Shown: positions 8,539 through 17,078, counted from the first letter of the stretch. The stretch: DNA of 64,000 nucleotides from J054 sp965223095 (GCA_965223095.1 OZ244979.1:744001-808000); one strand, 5' to 3'. Numbers and translations: made by a program. Notes: generated by a model from the sequence alone, not told the origin.

Positions 8539-8547
8539 TTAATGTGT

Positions 8548-9903
8548 TTACGGGAGAATGCCGGCCCAGATCGTGGGGTCAAAGCCTTCAGGATCGAGGT
8601 CAATAATGGGGGATACGCCAGAGGAATCAACGTCACTGTCGATAGTATCGTCGCCGCCCAAATTGCTTGCGGTGAATGCAAAAGGCGGCATTCCCTCTAA
8701 TGGCTCAACAACAATTCGGTAGGGATATAACGGGTTTAAATCGCCAAAAAAATAGAAACCATCCGTAGACGGAATTGTCCCATTGGATCGAATCCAAGTT
8801 CCGGCAATGCGCACTTCAAGCCATACGACTGCCAAACCCGTACCCAAATCACCACCCGAAAATACGCCGTCGGCGTCGTTATCAATGAAAATTCTCCCGC
8901 TTAATGCGGCCCCGCATATGAAGCCGTCAACGCAGGCACCAGTCCTTGGACACTCCTCGTCAACTTCACACATAAAGTTGCCTGCCGGCCCCGGTGGTTG
9001 GCCAAAAAGCGATTTAAAAATTGCGAGATCGGCAAAGTTCACAAAACCGCTACTGTCCAGATCGCCATCCTCGTCATTTGTGCCAAACTTAGATTTGAAG
9101 ATGGCCAAGTCCGCAAAGTTCACGAATTCGCTGTTATCGAAATCCGCATCACAGTAGTTACCGTATCCATCGTCATCAGTATCGCGCTGTTCCGGGTTGT
9201 GTACTTCAGTGCAGTTGTCCGTCGCGTCGAGCACACCGTCGTTGTCACTATCGCTTATCAGCGTCGATTCAAGATCGTCAAGGTTATAAAAGATGGAAGC
9301 GTCGTCTACGCTGATTAGGGTTGCTTGGTTTAGCGGAACATCAACAGTCGATGTGATGCCCAGAAAATATACAGTTGCACCATCGGACAATGTCATCACA
9401 AGATCGTCAGGATTCAACATAGCCTCCGCACCACCCGCGTTCAATGTAAAATCGCCTGGCTGCGCCGGAGCTGCCGTGATGACCAAAAGCCCGAAGGACT
9501 GCCGGTCAGTAAAGCTAAAGAGGACTTTATCACCACCTCGCAAAATATCGGCAGCGGTGCTACCGAGGGAGTTTTGCGGCGAGGGTGCCGGGAACGCATC
9601 AGTTATCTGTAACTCAGTGCCAGCAAGTGAATAGGTAAAAGTAATACCGTCCAGTTTGCGGCCGCTGGAAATGACGAAACCATCGGCCCGATCATCGAAG
9701 TCAACAACGGTTCTGGTGCCGGTCTGCGCCGCCGTAAACAAGGCTCTATCTGTATAGGCATCCGCCGCCCATACCACGTGACCTAAGCCAAAGAGCAACA
9801 GTAGACAGAAATAGCTCATGCGGTTAGCACCGAATGGCCGCCACTGCGAAAGACCGGCAGTTGATCCAGCAGCGGCTCGGTTGCTACAACGGTGCTCAGT
9901 CAT
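8548..9903 (-). CDS. Secreted protein with thrombospondin-3, dockerin-like and SdrD_B-like domains, copy 2
   Basis: About 451 aa. It has a signal sequence (FCLLLLFGLGHVVWA), an N-terminal domain paralogous to the protein at 6531-7457, a thrombospondin-3 motif (DSDNDGVLDATDNC), and two dockerin-like units (SEFVNFADLAIFKSKFG and SSGFVNFADLAIFKSLFG). After the dockerin part it carries an extra C-terminal section, first a cysteine-rich link (CEVDEECPRTGACVDGFIC) and then an SdrD_B/Cna-B-like domain (GRIFIDNDADGVFSGGD) typical of surface stalks. The second ATG (9903) is chosen because AGGAG lies 9 bases before it and because it puts the upstream palindrome at the same 70-bp distance as in copy 1. 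The RayT-end motif is 10 bases past the stop. Confidence 0.75.
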   Translation of the reverse strand: MTEHRCSNRAAAGSTAGLSQWRPFGANRMSYFCLLLLFGLGHVVWAADAYTDRALFTAAQTGTRTVVDFDDRADGFVISSGRKLDGITFTYSLAGTELQITDAFPAPSPQNSLGSTAADILRGGDKVLFSFTDRQSFGLLVITAAPAQPGDFTLNAGGAEAMLNPDDLVMTLSDGATVYFLGITSTVDVPLNQATLISVDDASIFYNLDDLESTLISDSDNDGVLDATDNCTEVHNPEQRDTDDDGYGNYCDADFDNSEFVNFADLAIFKSKFGTNDEDGDLDSSGFVNFADLAIFKSLFGQPPGPAGNFMCEVDEECPRTGACVDGFICGAALSGRIFIDNDADGVFSGGDLGTGLAVVWLEVRIAGTWIRSNGTIPSTDGFYFFGDLNPLYPYRIVVEPLEGMPPFAFTASNLGGDDTIDSDVDSSGVSPIIDLDPEGFDPTIWAGILP

Positions 9904-10241
9904 TGCCATGATCTCCTGTTGTTATGGGCTTATGCCCTGCCCTTAGCGTAGCCCTCCGTTGGATAGCGTTGCGTCAAGAACTGGACATAAAGTCCGGGCT
10001 CCAAGACGCATGGGCAGCAAGCTTGAAGCCCGTTTCTAGGGTTAGGCAGCGCATACTAATTAACCAAGGTCGCGCATTCGTTAGTCGACAATAGCATTTG
10101 TACTTTTGGTGACGCATGACCCTCTAGGGTCATGCGTCCAGCTCAAGGTATTGCTAGTATATTTTCCGGATTCCCCGATGACGCACTTGGGTGGCCGACA
10201 CTTCTCGGCTGTGAACAACAAGAACATTAAGGGGAACAAGC
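9904..10241. promoter_or_regulatory. Divergent region between dockerin-like copy 2 and the cohesin-like gene
   Basis: 338 bp without a credible gene. It contains the near-palindrome GTCAAGAACTGGAC at 9973-9986, matching the perfect palindrome upstream of the paralogous gene, and the REP-like hairpin at 10111-10138. The stretch tagcatttgt before the hairpin also recurs before hairpin 1, so the whole upstream segment seems duplicated. AAGGGGAACAAGC is the ribosome-binding site for the rightward gene. Confidence 0.5.
10111..10138. repeat. REP-like hairpin 2
   Basis: GACGCATGACCC, loop TCTA, GGGTCATGCGTC. The 12-bp arms are perfect and identical to those of hairpin 1 at 7675-7702; only the loop differs. 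Confidence 0.7.
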
Positions 10242-10814
10242 ATGAAGGCTTTTCAGCGCGTTATTACACGCGGATTGGTGATATTTTTTCTCAGCGGCCT
10301 GTTGGCGTCGGCAAACTCGGCGTCTATCAATTTGTTGCCGGCCGTCTCTAACCCGGTTATCTCGGATAGTACAGCGACGCTCGAGCTATTCATGGATTTC
10401 ACCGATGAAGCGACTTTGGGTGGCGGCATCGATTTACTGGTCTCAGGGGCTGCATCATTCATCGAATTCGTACCGAGCACTTACTTTAACGGTCTGGACG
10501 ATGCTTTTACCGGTTTCGGCACAGATCTGGCCGACGGTGACTTTGAGATCCATTTCGGCGATTTCGTCGGTCTCGACGGGCGCAACAAACTCGGTGATGT
10601 CTTACTCAGTTTGGATAGCTTGGGCATGGCCACCGTTGGCATCAGTATCAACAGCTCGTTCGAAGGATTTTTTAGCGCAGTGACTTTAGATCCACAGGCC
10701 GTTGCCTTGAACGGCGCCGAACTTGATATCCAGCCGATTCCAGTACCCGCAGCGGTTTGGCTGTTTGGTTCAGCTTTGGGTTTGCTCGCGGGTGTACGCC
10801 GGCAGTTTAGCTGA
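10242..10814 (+). CDS. Cohesin-like exported protein with a PEP-CTERM-like sorting tail
   Basis: 190 aa. The signal peptide (about residues 10-27) is followed by one beta-sandwich-like domain whose pattern (SDSTATLELFMDFTDEAT, GGGIDLLVSGAASF) resembles cohesin-type domains common in PEP-CTERM proteins. The C-terminus is PVPAAVWLFGSALGLLAGVR plus a basic end: a VPxxxWL variant of the PEP-CTERM signal, with a hydrophobic helix and Arg cluster, read by an exosortase/archaeosortase-type enzyme not present in this window. It is probably transported across the inner membrane and processed. It is divergent from dockerin-like gene copy 2, and a cohesin-dockerin partnership is speculation. A good Shine-Dalgarno (AAGGGGAA) supports the start. 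Confidence 0.75.
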   Translation: MKAFQRVITRGLVIFFLSGLLASANSASINLLPAVSNPVISDSTATLELFMDFTDEATLGGGIDLLVSGAASFIEFVPSTYFNGLDDAFTGFGTDLADGDFEIHFGDFVGLDGRNKLGDVLLSLDSLGMATVGISINSSFEGFFSAVTLDPQAVALNGAELDIQPIPVPAAVWLFGSALGLLAGVRRQFS

Positions 10815-11276
10815 TCGCGTATCACTGGCTACTCGGAAACAAAGAAGTGGTGCTGGTTGTTAAGACACGTCTATTCTTCGTGCGCCGCCGGATTATCGAT
10901 ACGACGAGCAACTGCCACAGTTGGCAGCAGCACGACTACCTGCAGCATCACTTATAGATCAGCTACAGCGTGTCGGAAGAATCGGGACCACTTGTAATAA
11001 CATGAAGATTTTCTGGGTATTAAGCGGCGCCGTACAAGTTTTAGCAAAGACTAAAGCAACCCCTGTCTGCCGTTGCAGTCAGGGGTTGCGTCTTTTTAAC
11101 AGTGCTGTTGGTAAGCGAATTTCATTCGCGCAAGAGGAGACCCAAACCGTAGCTACACACCGTGAGGAGTTGGGGCAATACGCTGGCGCCGCTGGGAAGA
11201 CGTGACAAGCAAGCTCCGTGACTCAGATTGCGAGTCCTGTGGTACTTCGCTAAGCAAGACTGCCTACGATATTCGT
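10815..11276. other. Intergenic stretch with no visible gene
   Basis: 462 bp between the cohesin-like gene and the convergent TonB-receptor gene. Apart from a strong terminator at 11056-11097 I see no gene, repeat or RNA I can name. The terminator is about 240 bp past the preceding stop, which leaves room for a long 3' untranslated region or a small RNA ending there. Confidence 0.5.
11056..11097 (+). terminator. Rho-independent terminator
   Basis: The stem GCAACCCCTG (11056-11065) pairs perfectly with CAGGGGTTGC (11080-11089). It has a 14-base loop and is followed by GTCTTTTT. It terminates rightward transcription from the cohesin-like gene or from an unannotated small RNA. Confidence 0.8.
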
Positions 11277-13592
11277 TCAGAAGCGATAGCTCAATTCCGC
11301 ACCCCATTGCCGAGGACGAGCAGCGGTAATTTCGACTGCGCCGAAACCGATTTTCTCGGCCACACCGGACGTGATGTAGCTTTCGTCCGTTAGATTCGTG
11401 ACAAATAGCGCAAATCCCCAGCGAGATGCGAATGGGCTGAGATGCACTCGTGCATTCCATAGCGTGACATCATCCTGCATCAATTCAGGGGTATTCACCG
11501 CATCGTTCGCCCACTCCGAGCGATAACTCGCCTGCAAGGAAAACCGCAGACGGGCAAAATTCTGCCAAACCAGGTCATAAGTAGCAGTCGTTGCGAGGCT
11601 ATGCTCAGGGCTATCGACGAATCGAGCATCACCTGGCAAGGGGTTGAGAATCGGAATACCGAAAGACCCGATCACCGCACGATCAACCCTTTGGTAGCGC
11701 GCATCCAAATACCCGTAACTGGCCGAGATCGACCACGGGCCCGCCGAGCGTAAACTCAGGTCGAGTTCCACACCGTCAACGCGACCCTGTGCTGCATTGA
11801 TGGTACGCGGAATACCCGCGTCCAACACGACCACCTGAACGTTATCGTAATCGGCTGTGAACACGGCCCCGGTCATCCGCAGGCGCCGATTCAACAATAG
11901 GCCTTTGATACCAATTTCAAAACTCCGCAGTTTCTCGGGTTCGAAACGAGTTGGCTCGGCAAGCGGCGCACCGTAGCGTTGGTTGAAGCCGCCGCTTTTA
12001 AAGCCGTCAGCGTAGCTGCCGTAAACTATCCAATTGTCGTTTACATCGTGGGTGATGCTCGCGCGCGTCAACCAGTCGCTGAAGGTTTCGGTAGCTCTCG
12101 GGTTTTGGATCAACGGTAAGTCACCCGGCTGCAAAAGCAATGGAATCCACGCGTTTTTGTCATCTCGACTGTAACGCAACCCCACCAACAACCGCGTATT
12201 TTGTGTGACGTCGAATTCTGCGTCGCCGAACAGAGAAATTGTCTCATTGTCGACTTTTGCAGACGGCCCGCCGAGACTAAGCGGCGGAACCGAGCTCAAG
12301 CCCAGTGTCGCAAAGTAAGTGCCGCCTGCCGGCAGACCAACGGCGGCGGGGATGATGGAAACCTGCAGTTGATCTTTCCCGGTTTCAGACAGATAGAACG
12401 CGCCGAGCCGCCAATCCATCGGCAATCGATCGAATTCGCCTGCGAGACTCAGTTCCTGGGTGAATTGTTGATGCCTCATCATATTGGTCGTGTGGGCGAT
12501 GACCAGAGGGGAACCATCGGCATCGCGCCCGAATTCAGCATCGACTTGCCGCCATGCAGAAATCGAATGCAGTCTAAGATCGGTGTTTATTGTGTAGTGT
12601 GTGCTCAGCGATGCGCCCAGTACTTCGGTGTCTGAGCGGTTAGGTCCGGTACCGTTGGTGGTATAAACATCGTTTGTCAGCCAGCGTGCATCCCAGGCTG
12701 CACTGCCCTGCGATGCCACGGTTACATTGTAGGTACCACCGAACAGCGTCATCGGGCCGCCAATGTCGCTCGGGTTTTCGTTGGCTAGAGTCGTTGGTGC
12801 AGACGATTCGTTCGCCCGATAGTAGTCAGTTGACCAATCGAACATCCATCGGCTAGTCGGTTGCCAACGTAATCGGGCCCGCAGCGATAAGTTATCGATA
12901 TCACCCAGACTGTCGCCCGCCAAAATCCGCTGTGCGTAACCGTCTCTCTGACGCCGGGCAACAGCTATTCGACTGGCGGCGGACTCGGTAATCGGTAAAT
13001 TTAGAACTGCACTAATGTCGCGACGGCGGTCATCTCCTAAGGTGAGCGCAGCGTGGCCAGAAAAGTTGTCGGTCGGTTCGTTACTGACGACATTGATTAC
13101 ACCACCGATCGTGTTCTTACCGAAGGTCGCGCCTTGGGGCCCCCGCAAAACCTCCACGCGGGCCACGTCAAGCAGATCTAACACCCCGCCGGGGCTGCGA
13201 CCGACATAGGCTCCATCCAGAAAAACCCCGACGCCGGGATCTTTGGTGAAAATAAAATCACTTTGCCCAATGCCCCGCATATAGATAGAGGCGGCATTGC
13301 TACTGCCGCTAATCGGCGCCGAATCATCGATCGAAAGATTGGCCGTTAACTGGTCAAGTTTTTCGAGACTGATGACGTCGTTGTTACTCAGTTGCTCCTT
13401 GTCGATGACCACAACTGAAACCGGTATTTTTTCAATGCGCTCCGTCCGACGACGGGCGGTGACCACTACTTCATCGAGTACAGCGTGCTTGACTACTATT
13501 GAGTTCTCATCGCTTTGCAGCAAAGACGCGCTTGCATTGGCACATAAAAGGCAAGCGATGGTGCCGCCTAAGTGGGATTGTATTTTCACCAA
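11277..13592 (-). CDS. TonB-dependent outer-membrane receptor
   Basis: 771 aa, normal for the family. A signal peptide (GTIACLLCANASA) is followed by a TonB-box-like start to the plug (DEVVVTARRRTERIEKIPVS), the plug motifs YMRGIGQSDF, GVGVFLDGAYVGR and VEVLRGPQGATFGKNTIGG, and then a long beta-barrel. The barrel ends in the terminal strand GAELSYRF with the C-terminal Phe needed for BAM assembly. The subfamily is that of the large TBDR expansions in environmental proteobacteria, and the substrate cannot be assigned. Genes run towards it from the left, and the PEP-CTERM-like gene at 13859 lies upstream on the same strand with a 266-bp gap. A fossil of a related receptor lies at 3107-3223. Confidence 0.92.
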   Translation of the reverse strand: MVKIQSHLGGTIACLLCANASASLLQSDENSIVVKHAVLDEVVVTARRRTERIEKIPVSVVVIDKEQLSNNDVISLEKLDQLTANLSIDDSAPISGSSNAASIYMRGIGQSDFIFTKDPGVGVFLDGAYVGRSPGGVLDLLDVARVEVLRGPQGATFGKNTIGGVINVVSNEPTDNFSGHAALTLGDDRRRDISAVLNLPITESAASRIAVARRQRDGYAQRILAGDSLGDIDNLSLRARLRWQPTSRWMFDWSTDYYRANESSAPTTLANENPSDIGGPMTLFGGTYNVTVASQGSAAWDARWLTNDVYTTNGTGPNRSDTEVLGASLSTHYTINTDLRLHSISAWRQVDAEFGRDADGSPLVIAHTTNMMRHQQFTQELSLAGEFDRLPMDWRLGAFYLSETGKDQLQVSIIPAAVGLPAGGTYFATLGLSSVPPLSLGGPSAKVDNETISLFGDAEFDVTQNTRLLVGLRYSRDDKNAWIPLLLQPGDLPLIQNPRATETFSDWLTRASITHDVNDNWIVYGSYADGFKSGGFNQRYGAPLAEPTRFEPEKLRSFEIGIKGLLLNRRLRMTGAVFTADYDNVQVVVLDAGIPRTINAAQGRVDGVELDLSLRSAGPWSISASYGYLDARYQRVDRAVIGSFGIPILNPLPGDARFVDSPEHSLATTATYDLVWQNFARLRFSLQASYRSEWANDAVNTPELMQDDVTLWNARVHLSPFASRWGFALFVTNLTDESYITSGVAEKIGFGAVEITAARPRQWGAELSYRF

Positions 13593-13858
13593 ACCCAGAT
13601 ACCCCCGGTAAATAGATAACTCGATTCAAGCATGACTTTAGCGCGTGAGCGAAATCAATTGCCACCGATATCAATAATTGGCTGTACGATTCTCAGCTAA
13701 AGGATGTTAGCGTCTAATTATGAGTTGTAGACCAATTGATGCGACCATCAAGAAGTGATTTAGCCTGACTTTGGCGATCGGAAGACTAACACCTAGGAAA
13801 AATATCCTATTTAGGTGTCGACATCCGATGCGTGGTGAATTAGTGGCTGCTCAGAGGC

Positions 13859-14536
13859 TCAAGTTGCGTGTCTTCGAAGAAACCCTAGTGTCGCCAGCAG
13901 TGTAAGAAAGTTAACCAGTGCGGCTGGCACCGGAATGGCAGTTAGTGACACATTATCTAATCCTGCGTAACTCCCTGTTGCTGGGTCAAGTGCCGTGGAT
14001 GAAAACACTAAAATCGGTAGCGTATTCGAATTGGCGGGAGCAACAAAGTCCAACGTGAAAAATGCCCAATCATCAAGATCCGCAGTCGAACCCAAGTATC
14101 CGAGCAGCTCGCCGGAGTCTGTGCTAGAGAGCTCGTCGGCTACCAGATAAATTTCATAGCCGCCTGGATTATCTAAATCGCTACGCAGCGCCTGCAACAT
14201 CCAGCCGGATAGGCTATACGTCTGCCCCGGTTGCAGAGGCATCGTAAGCACTTGTGCAAATTGTTCATTCGCGGCACTCCAGCCCGCAACCCAGCGAGCC
14301 CCGGAAAAAGCCGTAACGCCTGGAAAATTGCCAAAATCGCCGGGGTTAATGCCATACATCCCATCGTTGCTGTAGGTATCGGGCGTTACATTGAAGGACA
14401 GCCACTCACTTGGCATTAAACCTTGACCACCTGCAACTCCGGGTATCTCCTCGAACCCGGGGTTCCGTAGCAAGTTTGCCGACAGGGACGTTGAAGTCAG
14501 AAAAATGAGAGTCGCCAGGAACAATCTAGAACACAT
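13859..14536 (-). CDS. Exported protein with a PEP-CTERM-like tail
   Basis: About 225 aa with a signal peptide (FLATLIFLTSTSLSA). The mature domain has a carbohydrate-binding/galactose-binding-like pattern (NLLRNPGFEE near the N-terminus, FAQVLTMPLQPGQTYSLSGW, and YAGLDNVSLTAI at the end). It closes with IPVPAALVNFLTLLATLGFL and RRHAT, a weak PEP-CTERM/VPxx-type sorting signal lacking the usual Trp. The ATG at 14536 is chosen because AGGAG lies 6 bases before it. Sugar binding is inference from the fold pattern. Confidence 0.65.
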   Translation of the reverse strand: MCSRLFLATLIFLTSTSLSANLLRNPGFEEIPGVAGGQGLMPSEWLSFNVTPDTYSNDGMYGINPGDFGNFPGVTAFSGARWVAGWSAANEQFAQVLTMPLQPGQTYSLSGWMLQALRSDLDNPGGYEIYLVADELSSTDSGELLGYLGSTADLDDWAFFTLDFVAPANSNTLPILVFSSTALDPATGSYAGLDNVSLTAIPVPAALVNFLTLLATLGFLRRHAT

Positions 14537-14907
14537 TATCAACTCCTAACTAACGCTTGTTAACTGCGATCAGCAGTGAAGTTCCATTCGACTAAGCTCA
14601 CAAGAGGGCGATTCGTAACCATACTCTTAATAAACGCTAAATCCATCGCTTACCCTCGCAGGCAGGTCAATTATTATTGATGATTTCTTTAGTTTTTTAG
14701 CTTCTTAATGGTAGCGTCGAGGAAAAAGAATACTCCGACGCCGCCTGATTTCCGACTCGAATTGGCAGTAGTTGGTCGGTATTTTCGAATATCACAGTCG
14801 TTTCACCCCAAATCCGAGGTAGTTGTCCGATATGATCGCTTTGCAGGTGATATCGGCTTGATCTGCTTTCGGGTCTTTTATTAATTTTTGCAAAATCCAG
14901 CGCTTTG

Positions 14908-14930
14908 CACATGACCCTAGAGGGTTATGC
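14908..14930. repeat. REP-like hairpin 3 (degenerate)
   Basis: CATGACCC, loop TAGA, GGGTTATG resembles the core of hairpins 1 and 2 with one mismatch in the stem. It lies 24 bp from the large palindrome, as hairpin 1 lies beside the RayT end. Confidence 0.5.
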
Positions 14931-14953
14931 CGCGTGCTGCACGGCGACGGCAA

Positions 14954-15052
14954 CGATAATTGGGGTCAGAGTAAAAATTCCGCTGAGAGTCGGTGAAGTC
15001 AAACTGATCTCACCGACTCTCAGCGGAATTTTTACTCTGACCCCAATTATCG
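14954..15052. repeat. Large perfect palindrome with RayT-type ends
   Basis: The 43-bp left arm (14954-14996) is the exact reverse complement of the right arm (15010-15052), with a 13-base loop between. Each arm contains the RayT-end motif GGGGTCAGAGTAAAA, oriented as at the outer ends of the RayT unit. The inner part of each arm (ccgctgagagtcggtga) is not found in that unit. It could be a transposase-less miniature element. As RNA it would fold into a very stable hairpin. Confidence 0.8.
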
Positions 15053-15223
15053 CGGCGGGGTGGAGAGTCGCCGCGCATCGCGGGCGTGACCAGAGATCAG
15101 CGCCGTGAAACCCCGTTTTGCTAACTGCCAATGATCGACAAACTCCGGGAGCGGATCGGGTCGGTCACCGTGGCGAAAAAACCGATAGAGCCAATAGGGC
15201 AGTTCCCAACCTCCGTGTTCAAT
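15047..15223 (-). pseudogene. Possible gene fragment ending inside the palindrome
   Basis: A 58-codon open stretch reads IEHGGWELPYWLYRFFRHGD and continues to DARRLSTPPR, with its stop TAA supplied by the edge of the palindrome. The composition looks coding (Trp/Tyr/Phe and Arg-rich, GC-rich third positions). There is no ATG, GTG or TTG start in the frame; an ATT at 15223 has GGGAG 5 bases upstream. It lies 23 bp after the glmS stop. It may be the end of a small gene truncated or redefined by the element. I do not recognise the family. Confidence 0.3.
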
Positions 15224-15245
15224 TATTGCTCCCGAAAATCTTAAC

Positions 15246-17078
15246 CTATTCCACGGTTACCGATTTAGCTAAGTTTCTCGGCTGATCAACATCCGTACCT
15301 TTCAAAACAGCCACATGGTACGAAAGAAGCTGTAACGGAATCGTATAAACCACAGGCGCTTGAAAATAGCTGATGTGCCGCGGCATGTGAATGACCGTCA
15401 CGCCTTCGCTGGATTCCATGCCGGCGTCCGGATCGGCGAATACGATGAGTTCGCCGCCGCGGGCGCGGACTTCCATGAGGTTGGACTTTAGTTTTTCTAA
15501 TAGGTCGTTGTTGGGAGCGACGGCGATGACGGGCATATCAGCATCGACTAATGCGAGTGGACCGTGTTTTAGTTCGCCAGCCGCGTAGGCTTCGGCGTGG
15601 ATGTAGGAAATTTCTTTGAGCTTTAGCGCGCCCTCCATGGCGACCGGGTGTAACACGCCGCGGCCCAGGAACAGCGCGTGGTGTTTTTCGGCAAAGCGTT
15701 CGGCGAGATCGCGCATGGCTGCGTCTAGTTGCAAGGTGCTTTCAACGAGGCCGGGAATTTCGATTAAACGCTGGACCAGGCCGCGTTCTCGCTCTTCATC
15801 CATGTGGTGATGTTTGCCTAGGGCAATGACCAGCATGGATAAGGCAGCCAGCTGCGTCGTGAATGCCTTGGTTGATGCAACACCGATTTCTGGGCCGGCG
15901 CGGGTCAGCATCACCAGATCGGATTCACGTACCAGCGAACTTTCGGGCACGTTACAGATGGCTAAAGTCGAGAGATAGCCGGTCTCCTTGGCCAGGCGCA
16001 GCGCGGCCAAGGTGTCGGCCGTTTCGCCGGATTGAGAAATGGTGACGAACAGGGTGTTGTCTTGAACCACCGGATCACGGTAACGGTATTCGCTGGCGAT
16101 ATCGACACTGCAGGGCACCCGGCAGATCTGCTCGACGAAGTAACTGGCCACCGTGCCCGCATGGAAACTAGTGCCGCAAGCAACGATTTGCACGGCACGA
16201 GTCTGTTTGAATATTTGCGAAGCTTCGGGACCGAAGGCTGCGTCTAGTAACTTGCCGTTAGCCACACGCTCTTCTAGGGTCTGCGCCACAGAGCGCGCTT
16301 GCTCATGAATTTCTTTGAGCATGAAGTGACGATACTGGCCTTTGTCCGCCGCATCGGCGGAAAGTTCACTTTCTTGAACGGGTCGATTGACGGCCTTGCC
16401 ATCGGCATCGATAACGCGAATGTCCGTGGTGCTGACTTCGGCAAAATCGCCCTCTTCCAGAAAAATAAATTCGCGGGTTACCGGCAACAGGGCGGCGACA
16501 TCAGAGCCTACAAAATTTTCGCCGATACCAACACCAATGACTACCGGGCAGCCGGCACGAGCAAGAATTAATTTGTCGGGTTCATCGGCGGACATGACCA
16601 CCAAGGCATAAGCCCCCTCGAGATCCGCCACCGTGCTGCGTACAGCTTCACTGAGGTCTTGTCCTGATCTTTGGTAGTGATGAATACGGTGAACGATGAC
16701 TTCGGTGTCCGTTTCGGTATCGAACTGATAACCGTCGGCCACAAGTTCCGCGCGCAAGCTTTCATGATTTTCGATAATGCCATTGTGCACGATGGCCAGA
16801 TGATCACCCGACACATGGGGGTGAGCATTGTCTTCGCTAGGCACACCATGGGTAGCCCAACGCGTGTGCGCAATACCAATTCGTCCGCGTAAGGGCGCAT
16901 CTTCCAAGGCAGCTTGTAATTGGGCGACTTTACCGAGGCGACGACGCCTATCTAGTTGTCCGTCATTGACGGTGGCAACGCCGGCCGAATCATAGCCGCG
17001 ATATTCCAAGCGCCGGAGACCCTCGACGAGAATGGGTACGACGTTTCGCTCAGCTACGGCACCTACGATTCCACACAT
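15246..17078 (-). CDS. glmS: Glutamine-fructose-6-phosphate aminotransferase (isomerizing)
   Basis: 610 aa, the family's usual length. Cytosolic enzyme making glucosamine-6-phosphate from fructose-6-phosphate and glutamine, the entry to peptidoglycan and LPS amino sugars. The N-terminal glutaminase domain starts MCGIVGAV, with Cys2 as nucleophile. The two SIS isomerase domains carry CGTSFHAG and SQSGETADT, and the C-terminus DQPRNLAKSVTVE is the conserved closing motif. It lies downstream of glmU on the same strand with a 117-bp gap, the common glmUS order. Confidence 0.97.
   Translation of the reverse strand: MCGIVGAVAERNVVPILVEGLRRLEYRGYDSAGVATVNDGQLDRRRRLGKVAQLQAALEDAPLRGRIGIAHTRWATHGVPSEDNAHPHVSGDHLAIVHNGIIENHESLRAELVADGYQFDTETDTEVIVHRIHHYQRSGQDLSEAVRSTVADLEGAYALVVMSADEPDKLILARAGCPVVIGVGIGENFVGSDVAALLPVTREFIFLEEGDFAEVSTTDIRVIDADGKAVNRPVQESELSADAADKGQYRHFMLKEIHEQARSVAQTLEERVANGKLLDAAFGPEASQIFKQTRAVQIVACGTSFHAGTVASYFVEQICRVPCSVDIASEYRYRDPVVQDNTLFVTISQSGETADTLAALRLAKETGYLSTLAICNVPESSLVRESDLVMLTRAGPEIGVASTKAFTTQLAALSMLVIALGKHHHMDEERERGLVQRLIEIPGLVESTLQLDAAMRDLAERFAEKHHALFLGRGVLHPVAMEGALKLKEISYIHAEAYAAGELKHGPLALVDADMPVIAVAPNNDLLEKLKSNLMEVRARGGELIVFADPDAGMESSEGVTVIHMPRHISYFQAPVVYTIPLQLLSYHVAVLKGTDVDQPRNLAKSVTVE

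Noticed and set aside
14905..15131. Two open frames across the large palindrome giving near-mirror peptides
   Set aside because: The arms are reverse complements, so both strands read similarly; this is structure, not coding.
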